Source of the DNA: Tyto alba
Lineage: Eukaryota > Chordata > Aves > Strigiformes > Tytonidae
Reading direction: 5' to 3'
Assembly (NCBI RefSeq): GCF_018691265.1
Contig: NW_024881296.1
Location: forward strand, 12,369,427 to 12,433,426
Length of the DNA: 64,000 nucleotides
Under the pieces are notes generated by a model. That model was not told the origin of the DNA, did no database searches, and saw nothing but the letters and a program-made list of their open reading frames with translations. Numbering within the stretch: the first letter of the stretch is position 1; every line of letters starts with the position of its first letter. The position numbers were made by a program, and so were the translations under genes. Positions 1-11,200 of this stretch are shown here, in pieces.

Positions 1-3000
1 ATGTATTACATACCACTCATTGGATTGTCTTCTTTTCTTCCTAAGTACGTAAATTCAGTGATTTGATAGTATGTTAATTGGGGATTTTTTGGCATGGTAT
101 TGAAACATGTGCAAAGAGCTTTTTCAAAAGAAACAGAGAAGGGAAGAATGGAGTTTGCATGCACGCTGCCAATGTAATTTCTTTTGTTACTTGCATGAGT
201 AGTTCCACTGATGACATCTTGCTGCTCCAGAAGTCCCTCATTCCTGAATTTCAGGCTGCTGGCTGACACCTTCTAGTCTCCAGAGGAACACAGGTGTCTT
301 GGACATGGAAACCAAGGTCTTTATTCGAGGAAGCAGGCTTTCTTTACCCGTATGGGGCCCTTGAACTTGGCTCAGTGCTCAGTGGCGAGCCCCCGCTGCC
401 TGTGGATCACGGGGAGAAGTACTCATGGCAACTCGTGTTGCTAGGCAGATGGATGATTGTGTTTTGTTCCTGCCACCGTGTTCTCAGGGATCCTGGCTTC
501 ACTTCTAGACATAATTAATGGTAATAAAGTCTGAAGGTTAAAATATGTGGATCTCTAGGGCCATTTCTGCGCCTGGGTGGGATGGAGAACAGCATCCTGG
601 CACTTACATATAAAAGTGAGAGCTTTTTTCTGCTGTGGCTCTTTAGGCGTAGTCCCAGAGGCTGAGCACTGCCAGTAGCTCCTTGACATTGAGGAATATT
701 GCTGAGGGAAATAAATGTTTCCTTTTTCCTTGTAGCTCATTTTTAATGCATGTTCAGTCACTTTTCCTCAAACGCAGATTTGTTGAAGCTGGACAGGAGC
801 AGCTAAAGGTCCACAGAGTTGTAGCTGTGTATGAGCAGCAAGAGATATTTGCCAGGACAGTGCCAAAGCCATCCCATGGACTGAGAAGGATTTGAGATGC
901 TGCTATTGTAAGCGGTCTTCAAAGCTATTTTTGCCCCTTCCTTCCTTCTGAGTTTTACTTACAGACTCAGACAACCACTGAGCCATCTCCCTCTAAAAGA
1001 ACATCTCACCCTTTCTGCTTTTCTCCCTATTTCTTCTTCACTTCTAATTGCATGGTCCGTCTTCCTGGCTGCGCCGATTCAGATGCTTGCCAGATCCTTT
1101 ACTGAATTTCTTAATACGGCAGAAAACTCTTTGATGGATTGTTTTTTTTTACTACTTCAGTGACTCATATCTGCTCTCAATGAATGGCAGAACCAGCACA
1201 AGGTAGGAGGATGTGCAGCCAGCAGTAGAGAAGGAAGGGCAAGAGTTGAAGAGTGAGCTGGATCCTCCCCTTTCAGCATTGGTGAACTCCACATGTCTCA
1301 AAGAATCATACCCTGATATTTTATTTAAGATACCAGATTCTGGACTTCTAGATTTATTACCTGTATGAAAAATAAAGGAACTCCCTTGACAGTTTATGTG
1401 TTTTTTGATGTCCTGTAGGTCAGAGCAGGAAGACTTCTATTTTTCAAAAAGAAAACAAAATGATGACAGATAAGGTTAATATGAAAATACTAGCTGCCTG
1501 GAAGAGGTCATTGGTAGAGCAAATAATGGTGGACATGTCTATTTGTCTGTCTCTACCCACTCTGTTAGGTTTCTCTTCAGCTGGTCCAAGCACAGGATCA
1601 AAGCCTTCAGTGACAAAGAGAACAAGCCAGAAGAGAAACTGTCTTCCCTCCCACACATCAAAGAATGAGGTAGCTGCTCTCAGTGTAATTTACTCAAAAT
1701 CTGAAGGGAAAGACACACCATAGACAAGGAATGATGGAGTATTTTTCTCATTTTTATCTGGTTGCTGTGTATCATTTGGGTGAACAGATAATGTTTAGAT
1801 AATACTCTGTTTTGAAGAAGCTGTCTCTGAGTCACTTAGATCAGCTGCTGATCACAGAGGAAGAATGGAATGAAGATGCTAAATGCACTTGGGCCATTTG
1901 TGTTATATTGGTGAAAAAGGGTACAGTGACAAGGAGACACCTCCCGAGTGGTAGGGCTGTACCCATTTAGCTACAGAGGGGTTATAGGTAGACTCCTGTC
2001 ACAGAACCATAGCTATTCACTTTCTTTCTGTGTGAAGGGCAAATGAATATGCTTCTTTGTGTCTTCAGTTATATGGTCCCCAAGGACCCACAGAAGAAGT
2101 TTTATAGTGAAGGTCTTCAGCAAGTGTTTGGAGCAAAGATGTGTCCACACGCTGCAACCCTGAAGCCATGGGGAGACACTGCTTTGCAGGACGTCATTAT
2201 ATCTCCTTGAACTGCTTTAGCTTTTACATCACTTCTCCCATTTCAGAGCTGGTTTTTATTGCTGAACAAAATTTCTGAACATATGCATGGAAAATAGACA
2301 AAATGTGTGATAGGACCCTGATAGCTGAAAGGAATGTATGTGATGAAATTAGGTGCAGAGGCAAGGGTACCTTACATCTATTAGACTTCAGTGGATTCTG
2401 GCTTTATTATCAACAATGCTGGTTTCTTCCATATTTTCTCTGAGATATTTTCTGACATTTTTTAAATGAAAAATTACAAGTTTAAAAGGGTATGTTCTCT
2501 TCAGAGGAGCTCTTTAAGGATCTTGCATGCAGCAGCTGATATTTCAAGCTGTTGAATTAGTAGTTCTGGGTTTCCTTTTGTACTTGTCTCTGCCAAAATG
2601 CGATTAGTTGTTTCAGCCCACTCATACCCTTGGTTTGCGATGTCTGTGCATTAAGTTAGAAGGGAAACAGTCATGCGGTTCAGGTCCAATATTTAATCTG
2701 CATTATAATTGTTAACATTTTTTTCCTACATAGATTTTTCAAGATATGTCGCCAGGAAATTTTAAAGCAGCAAGTTCTCATTTTCAAGTGTTTTCTCATT
2801 GCATATTTTGTTCTGCTCCTGGAGATAGGCAAGACACCAAAGCCCTGCGTGTCAGGAATTGGGGGAAGAAGGGGAAACAGGTGCTGGTGCTTGGCTGCAA
2901 TCTATTGAAAGCAAAAGGAAACTCCAGCCTGGAGCAGAAGATGCAAATGAAGCACTTTGATTTACAGTAATTGTCCTGAGTGGAATCTCAACAACACAGG

Positions 3001-4779
3001 CAGGACAGTGCAAAATACTGTTTGCTGAAATAGTATTAACTGTAAGTCATAAAAAGTTCTGTAGCGGGGCTAAAGGTATCAGACTTAACAAGTACAAACA
3101 TCCAAGATTTGACCAATACTTTTATATACTCAGAACAATGCTCTCCCCTAGGAACTACTGTAGCTGCTCGTGAGGGCTGGTGTCAGCTGCTATAACAGGA
3201 CATAGACGTTGTGGCATACACAACCTGTCATAGTTGTTGCGTACTTCACAATTTCCCCTTTCTAAATCGGCTTTTACACGCTGCTTTCTTTATTGTCCCT
3301 CTTGGAGGGAACAAAGACAAGCATGTGTCAAATAGGAAAGGGTGGTGAGGAAAGCCAAGCGCAAGCCCTGGTGAAATTGCTGGGAAGATGTTAAAGGTAG
3401 TGGCCTGAGTGGAGTTACTGTCCTACCACGTCACGTTTGCAGTGACTCACTTCAATCCAAAGGCTACTGTAAACCCACAAGAATCTCAATGAATTTGCAC
3501 AATAGGCAATATTCTTATCTATTTTAAAGATGAATGCTGTTCATATTTTTGGGTATGGATTTGGCATGAAAACCTGAATGACTAGAACAGGATTTTTTAA
3601 TGCTTTTATTAGGGAAATGTGGTAAACATTTTGAGTTAGTGTAGCATTTGTAGAAGAGCTGTGAATATCCTGTGATTAATCAGTTGATCTGGAAAATGAT
3701 GTAAGAAATCTAATGCTGGGCACGATATTAAAGAACATGAAATCCCACATTTGGGTTAGGCAAGGGAAGAGATAAGAAAGCTCTGTCCTTGCCAGAACAA
3801 TGTATTTCGTACTTTTCTTCAGTTTCAAACATGTGATTGATCCACCACCATAGATCTACAACCCGGAAAGACGTAGCTTTTCTGTGTGAAGGGGTTGAGG
3901 GAATAAGAAACGGGATCCCTGTAAAACTGGAAGGTAAGAGCCTTTTCTTCTGCTGCTGCTGCACCCTCTAACTTCCGCTGCCATGCTATTCCCACCAAAA
4001 CTTCTGTTATCAGTTTGAGGGGAAACAAATCTGTGCTGCTCCTGTAGTCAATCACGTAATTTGAAATATTTGGTTACTTTAATAAACTCTTCAAGTCTGT
4101 CAATAACCTTTCAGAGGGATCAGCTTTGTTAGCATAATCAGCTGTTTTCCCAACAGAGTAAAGATGTATTCTCTTGAGTAACTATTATACCCTCTTTACT
4201 TTGAGCCACTTTAAATAAAAATGCAGAAATAAGTGGCTGGAAGGCAAATAGCAGATGTTAAAATGCTGTAAAAAAGTGATTCTTTTAAAAGGTTCAATGT
4301 GTTTTTTTTGAAACCTCAGGCTTCTATGAATACTGAGGATATCGTAACTATTGGAGAGGTGGAGATGAGCGTGTAAGGACGAGTCATCCACACAGGCTTT
4401 GCAAAAATTTAACATCTGACAAACAAGCACCTGCTGTGGTGAGGACAAGGTTTTAGTTCTAGGAATTTCATAAATATTTATTTTCTATGAATATATGGTT
4501 GCATCTTGCCAGAATATTAATATTTATATTTTTTTTCTACTTTCACAGTTGTTTTAGAGTCAGAAGAACCAGGCATTGCAAACGTGTCTGCTAAAACACA
4601 CAGCTAAATTTAAACTGCAGAGTTTTATTTAATATCGCTAAGACAGAATATTTTAGCTGCTTTGGCGCGGTGGTATTTAGAATAAAATGTTATTTCACTT
4701 TCTAAAGCTCAGATACATGGAAATCTCTGCAATTGCTGGGGAAACTCTATTTTTAAAAGAAACAGAATACAGTGAAGTG
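1..4779. other. Upstream noncoding region
   Basis: AT-rich DNA before the EFCAB2 promoter island. Reading frames on both strands are short, start at arbitrary points and show no recognisable domain or splice-linked series. I found no intact LTR, tRNA or large tandem repeat here. In mammals the neighbour on this side of EFCAB2 is HNRNPU, but no HNRNPU-like exon is visible, so this is probably intergenic. Confidence 0.6.
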
Positions 4780-5222
4780 GCAAGTTTAAGGGGCTCGTCT
4801 GGGCCCTGGCCGCAGGGAGGGCGGCGTGGGCGCCGACGCCTCGCCGGCCCCACCTCGCAGGCCAGAGCTGGGTTTCGGCCACCTAAAAATGGAAATCCCT
4901 GCGGGACAAGCGGGAGCGGCTCCTGGAACCCCAGCGTGGGGCGGCGCGGGGCCCCGGGGCCCGGGGAGCGGGCCGCGGCCGGGCCTCGGCGCTGGGATCC
5001 AAAGCTGGGGCTTGACGGGCCTTCTGCGGGGGCCCGGGGGCGGCGCGCAGAGCCGCCAGCGGCCTGCTGCCATCGTCTTTCACTTGCTGGGCATGTCAGC
5101 GGGCTGCGGAGCGCAGAGCGTGCCAGGGCGGAGGGCAGGCCGCCGGCAGCCAGCCCCGCCGCGCCCGGGCAAGGGGAGACGCGGCGGCGGCGGGCGGGGA
5201 GAGAGGGCCCGGCTGGGCCCGC

Positions 5223-5236
5223 GTCGCCATGGCGAC
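5223..5236. promoter_or_regulatory. RFX X-box, perfect palindrome
   Basis: GTCGCCATGGCGAC is a 14-bp perfect palindrome matching the X-box shape GTnnCC-AT-GGnnAC bound by RFX factors (RFX2/RFX3 in vertebrates). X-boxes are typical of ciliary gene promoters, and this gene encodes a subunit of the ciliary nexin-dynein regulatory complex. The site ends 17 bp before the start codon, closer than most X-boxes. It could alternatively be exonic and partly coincidental. Binding is inferred from the motif only. Confidence 0.6.
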
Positions 5237-5281
5237 GGCGCGGGGCTGCTGCCATGGCGGAGCAGGAGGGGAACGGCGAGG
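5229..5281 (+). other. Overlapping upstream ORF (first part, exon 1)
   Basis: An ATG in strong context (GCCATGG) inside the X-box lies 25 nt before the EFCAB2 start and in a different frame. In the spliced message it reads through the EFCAB2 start, crosses the exon 1/exon 2 junction and stops at TGA 25403-25405, giving 22 codons. If transcription starts upstream of 5229, this overlapping uORF would divert ribosomes from the main ORF. If it starts between 5232 and 5254, the uORF is not transcribed. Confidence 0.4.
5254..5281 (+). CDS. EFCAB2: EFCAB2 coding exon 1
   Basis: Nine codons (MAEQEGNGE) plus one base, ending in phase 1 at donor GTAAGG (5282). The N-terminus is short, acidic and not well conserved in the family, so the start rests on Kozak context, the downstream frame and position in the CpG island. 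Confidence 0.85.
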
Positions 5282-8200
5282 GTAAGGCCGGGCCGGGGCC
5301 GGGGCCGGGGCCGGGGCCGGGGCCGGGGCCGGGGCCGGGGCCGGGGCCTCCCGCCCTGCGGGACGTGCGGGAGGGCTGGCGGGGTCTGCCCTGCCCGGGG
5401 CTGGTGCCAGGAGGGCAGGCGGACCCGCAGCGAGAGGCACGGACATACTCGTAGTTGTGTGTGCGCGTGTAGGGGTGCACGCGTGCACACGTACGTCTTT
5501 ACACACGCTTATAAACACCACCCCCCGGAATGCCACCCGCGGGCGGCGGCCACGCGTGCCGGCAGCCTTACGGGCGCGTGTTACCGCCACGCGGGGCGCA
5601 CCCGGCGTGGGTGGCGGCCGCGGCGACCGCCTCGCCAGGGCGTGGGGCGGCTGCCCGGGCCCCGGGGCGACTCAGCCCCTTGCAGTCTCTTCTGCCGGCG
5701 TCGGGCTCTCCCTGCCAGGAAAAAGTAATTTGTGCTGCCGATAGCGCCATGACTTATTTTTAGAGGCAAGCGTGCTCCGCTTTAGGGAGCGTTGCCAGAA
5801 ATTATATTGTTCAGGCTAAAGGTAATTCCTCCTGCAAGGGTATTCAAGTATCGTTTCAGGGGAAGCATACTTTCTGTGAAACTCACAGTATTGTGACTTC
5901 TAAAATCCATCCCCTTCCACAATAAACCTCCGTGTGTTGTAATAGTTGGCAGTTTCTGAGTGTTGGATTTGGAATAATCTAAATCATGGGTTATTTTGTA
6001 TTATCTATGAAGAAACTAATATATTCCTTAGAAAAGGCCTGTATAAATACTTGCCGTGGATGCTGCTGAGTGAGTAATTTGATTTTGGTAGAAATATTTC
6101 TAGCATGCACTTTGCAGTATAGATATCTTGTAGAAATTAAGAAATAAGACTGATGCTGTTTCAGTGAGGACTGTTCTAAGAGTATTTATTATTTTATATT
6201 GTTTTTCACTTTTGTTTAGTCTTGTGAAAGCATATTTTTTGCATCTTTCCAATTTTGCAAATGAAGCTGAGGCATGGTGCTGGCAGAAGTGGATAGAGAT
6301 GATAGGATAACAGCCTAGAAGTCTGCTGAACCATCTGAGAAGAGGGGATCTGGTGTTCTGGCAGGATAACAGTAATATTGGGAAGTTCTGGCTCCATATA
6401 TTTTGGGCACTCATATGTATGATATTGAGATTTTGCACCATTTTGTCAATCCACAGGCAGAAGTTCTTGGAGGAGCAAGGTCATGGGGTTTTGATTGCTT
6501 GATTAATGGATTTTAATGCCATTTTTGTAGTTTCAAAGTAAGAATACTTTGTAAGAAGTTTAGTTACTGTATTACTGAAGATGGACTCTCTTTTTGTTGT
6601 TGTTTTTTGGTGCTTTTTTTTTTTAACACTATGTTTTTTAGCATCCTGTAAAATACCATTCCCAATAGAGTATCAGATGTCATCTTCTAGAAGAAAATTG
6701 TGCTGTCATTCTAAACAACCTTGACCCGTAAACTCAATTCCTGGCCCTACCAGACTTCCTGATGGATCCTAGAAAGTGGCATACTGGGCTTTGGTTTCCT
6801 ATCCATAGAATGAGGACAATAACCTGTATCACACGGACAAGGCATCTAACTTACCTTCTGTCACTCATGAGAATCAGTCTGTTATTAGGTAAACCAGTTG
6901 CTTATTGCCTTATAAAGCTGTCTCATTATTATAAACACGATTGAGGTAAGCTAACAGTCGGTGTCTCATTAAACTGCAGAAGCAATCCCGTAAGAATAAG
7001 TCGTGTGCACCCATTTCAGAGTTGCTATTAGACTTCTTGCAGATAGCAGTTACAGGGTTAATCAGGATTTCCTGATTCCAGATTCACACATCGATCATGC
7101 TTTCTTCTGACAAGCATTCCACATCTATGCAAACTGCAGCTTTTACTTTATTATGCTTCAAACGGAACAATAACATTAGTTTTATTGTCAAATAATTAGT
7201 CTTCAGGGTATTCCTCTTGGTTCTTTGTAGAACTGCAGTTCCACCAGCTTTCATGGTAAAGGTTTCCCTTAGGTCTTATTATTTTTAGGTTTTGTCTTCT
7301 TCAAAGTTAAAATGCCTGCTTAGATGTTTTACAGATGTACATAATGTACACAAGGAAAAATGGTGAAAAGCCAAATCCTTCAACCTCTTGCACATCATGT
7401 TACTCACATGAGTGTTACCCTCAAACTTACACAATTCTTGTGAATAAAATCTTGTATGTGCATAAGCGTTAACGGGATCATGCCCATGCTATCTGTAGCT
7501 ACATGTTTTATGTATGAATGTATATCTCTACATTTGTGATTTCAACATTGTTTAATGTTTTTTCTTCATACCCATCTGATTATGCTAGATTGTTTCCTTA
7601 ATCGTTCTCTTCTGTATATTTGCCTGTATCTTCCCTCCTCTCATTCTATTTCTTTCCCCTTTTCTGCTACTTAATTCAGTCTGTCTGTTCTTCCATTTGC
7701 TCTCAAATACTTTCTTTGTAATTTGACATAACATGTCAGATTTTCTACGTTTTAATATCTCTGATCTCAATACTGATGGTAGTAGAACCTGAAAGCAAAA
7801 TGTTAGAGCTGTAGTGCCTGAGGTAGAACTAGACAGAAGACAAGACGTATTTTTCTCCAGCTGGGATTTAAGAAATCACATGAAAGTACATAAAGGAGAG
7901 AATGCTCAGTGTTCCTATATCATGATGATAATATGATGTAATTGATCAGCATTAGAGTTCTTCTAAGACCATATTCTTTGTGCCAGTTAGCACATATTTA
8001 AAATGCAATTAATAAGTCATGAATTTTAATCCAAGAGGAGGTATATTAAATAGTCTGCGCTCCTGTTTCACCCACTCACACCCATATGAAACTGAATAAC
8101 TAGTTCTGGATACAGATGACCTCCAGAAAGGGTACCTGATTCTGATGAGAAGACCTACGGAGATGAAGCATAACCATTCTGCAATGATGGTTTTCTCTCG

Positions 8201-11200
8201 TAAATGATTAGTAGTCATTCTGAGTAGTTTGAGTTACAGCTGCAATGCATAATCAGGCCTCAGAGATCCTCTTCCCCACTTATGAAACAGTCATGTGGAG
8301 GCTGTTAGTGGAGATGGGAAAGAGTTTTCACCCCAGTATTAGTGCCTTATGTAAGTACAGTAACAGGGTGTTCAATCATACATGTATACCTGCTCTTTAA
8401 CTTCCCAGTTTGCTGCCTGGCATGCTGGCGAAATCAGAGATTTACTGGAGTTTACATTTGGTAAGAGTTAGCTACATATCCCATTCAACTACTGCCTTCT
8501 TGCGAAGAAGCGGAGTTGCCCCTACTTTATCTGTCTTGCTGAATCCTCTGGCATCTGAAGGTGCTAAACATCTAAACCTTCTAAACCTATATAAACCTTC
8601 CCTCTCCGTGTCACCTGGCTCTGCCTGGATTCTGGATCCCTAGAGATACCGAAAATGTGCTATCGCTGCTCGTTCTGTTTTAATAAAGTTGCAAGTCCAA
8701 GCTTAGAGAGCCTAGTAGCTGCCATGAGCACTGTAGGCAGTTGCAAGCATTAATTCTGCTCAGAGCACACTTAATTAATATGAGAGTTTCAGACCTGACA
8801 CAGAAAAGTGCTTAAGCTGTGTACGGCTTTGGGGAATCCCACTGAACAGGATAATATGATGCACATGACACTTAAGCACATGAGTACATTCAAGGGTCTT
8901 GCTATTTTGAGGATTTTAAAATGTATTTTTGAGGCCTTCGCAAATAAGCATTTGAAAGGTACAAAAGCTATGGATTAAACACTCACAGTAAACCTTCAGG
9001 CTAAAGTAGTCCATCAGACAAATTATCTCTAATTTAAAAAGTGGCAGTGTTTCATTTATGGAAAAAATACAAAATTAGTATGAGTTGTTAAAAATAAGTA
9101 GCTTTCATAGGGCTCAAGGAAGCAATATTTCAGCTGTAGAAGAAAATCAGTATATATGAGATCACTTAGGAAATCAGTGTGCAGTTTTATCACAGTGGGA
9201 TTTACAGATGAACACTGAATATTTTTATATCCTCTTGTTGACATTGCTGTGAGAAATTACATGAGGAGAAATGTTTATAGCTTTTATTAGACTGTAATGC
9301 AGTTTAACATGCACCTTGACAGAAATCTGAGTTATGTTTTAATATCTGTACCTATTTGAAAATGAAACAAAAAATAAATTATGTCCATCTCCCATGGAAA
9401 AACACAGGCTGTAGATCCGATCCTCTCAGCTATACTGCAGTAAAAGTTGATCTCAGATGGATGTAGAATAGGTAATTTCAGATTGACAAGTTTCTTGTTT
9501 CCATGGTGCATAAAATGGCAGAAGTTTTTCAGTTTGGCTCTACTTCTATCTGACTTATTGAATAAAAAATTGGCTGGTGTGCAGAAAGGCTTTAAACTTT
9601 TTTGTCTTTTAAACAATGCCAACCAGCAGATACGCAGTGCTGACAGGGAGCTTGAGAACTCCCACAAATTATCTCTCCAACAATAGTTAGCATGTTATTA
9701 AGAATTTCCATGTCTACATACTAATTATACTGAGATCTGAGGGGCTGTGGTTTTTTGGTTTTTTTTTTTTTTTTTTTGGTTTTCAATTTAGGAGTACCTT
9801 TATCTTGTGTGAACAGATACTGCTCCATTGCTATTGGCAATAAAATGTGGCGGGCTGAAGGTTGTGGAATGGAAATGGTCTTTCGGGTAGCAGAGGTCTG
9901 ACGTGAACCTGTCCATGAGGGTGCTGAGCGTTCAGCCTCCGGCCGCGCACACAGCGGGGGCTCAGCCCCAGCCAAACCCTGCCGTGGGGCCCGGCTGCCG
10001 CCGCCGCCGCTGCCGTTCCTGCTGTGGGGGTACGGTTGAGGAAGGGGGCAGAAGCTGAAAACGGCTTCTACGCATCCTGCCCAGTATCCTGCGGCAGCCA
10101 TGTCCCGGGCCAGCCTGCGCGGAGGTGGGCCTCGTGCCCGGCGCGGCAGCAACGCTGGGAAAGGCACGGGACAGTCAGAGACGGGGCAAGGGGTTCTGCA
10201 GAAGGTTTGCCGGAAAAGCGGGGAGCTCCCTGCGTGGGGCTCACGGGAAGCTGTTGGCGTGGGAAGGGGCAGGAGGTCCCCAAACCTGCCTCTGGCCCCC
10301 CACAGCTTTTGGGGTTGGATTGCGTGCTGCCTGACAGGTCTTGGGAGATATTTTCGCAAACGGTCTTTAATTGTAAATGTCCATCTTTAAGAAAATACAG
10401 ACTCACAGGTTGTTGGAAATGTGACATCCTTACCGTTCAGTGTTACATAGGTGTGGGTAGTATGTGATGGCCCCGTGAATGTAAGATTGGAAGGGGATTC
10501 CCTGAGTCCAGCCTAGGGCTGTATACAGCCACAGAGTTTGCCAAGCTCCATCTTAAAAATGGTAGGGATTACTGTATTGCTGGTGTAAGGTCACAGGAGG
10601 TTCTGGACCATTACTGCTGATGGTCTAGTTGAAAATTAGACATGAATGCTGAAACTTATCTGTGAACAGCTTGTGTCTTTTTTTTTTTTTTTTTTTTTTT
10701 TGTTTTTCCCATTTGCTAACTTTCTCCTTTAGCTTAGCCTGACTCAAATGGTTACGGAAATGTCTTATTCCCCACTGATGATAAATACAAATGTCTTAAA
10801 TTTGTCACCTGAAACACTGTTCGAATTCAGAATATTGCTTTTAGGCAAACAAAAAGAAAATTGCAGGTTTGTATTCGTTCACGATATGTAAAGAAGGTGA
10901 TCTAGCCATGTAAGTGATACTTTCAAGACAGCTCCTTAAAAAAACAAGCAGCTAGAGCAAATCCCTGTAATCCCTTGCCATTTTGTTTCACTGTAACAGT
11001 CTTCCTTTAGTTTGGGCAAAGTCCTCATGCCAGGGTAGTGCAGATAGAATTGCAACCAGTCTAGAAACTGTATTTTTTTTTTTTCCCATTTGAGACCCTG
11101 TCAGGCAAATTGAAAGGCTTGTGATACGTTACATTGTAAGAGCATGTATTAAAAGTTGTACTTAAAAAAGGAGTTGTCCTTTGTGGCTCTGCCATCCGCT

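Larger units (their letters stand above)
4790..5720. promoter_or_regulatory. EFCAB2: CpG island promoter of EFCAB2
   Basis: Base composition changes abruptly from AT-rich to GC-rich with dense CpG at about 4790 and returns to AT-rich after about 5720. The island contains exon 1 (start codon 5254) and the first splice donor (5282). No TATA box is evident close to the start codon, which is usual for a CpG-island promoter with dispersed initiation. A palindromic RFX X-box lies at 5223-5236. The transcription start is inferred to lie within roughly 5050-5250; it cannot be placed exactly by eye. Confidence 0.8.

Noticed and set aside
4687..5590. Long frames of Pro/Gly/Arg/Ala across the EFCAB2 promoter island on both strands
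   Set aside because: GC-rich DNA lacks stop codons; only the 9-codon exon 1 joins downstream exons in frame.
10470..10620. Possible CR1 LINE 3' fragment (GATTGGAAGGGGATTCC and similar)
   Set aside because: Only a vague match to CR1 3' sequence and no terminal 8-bp microsatellite.
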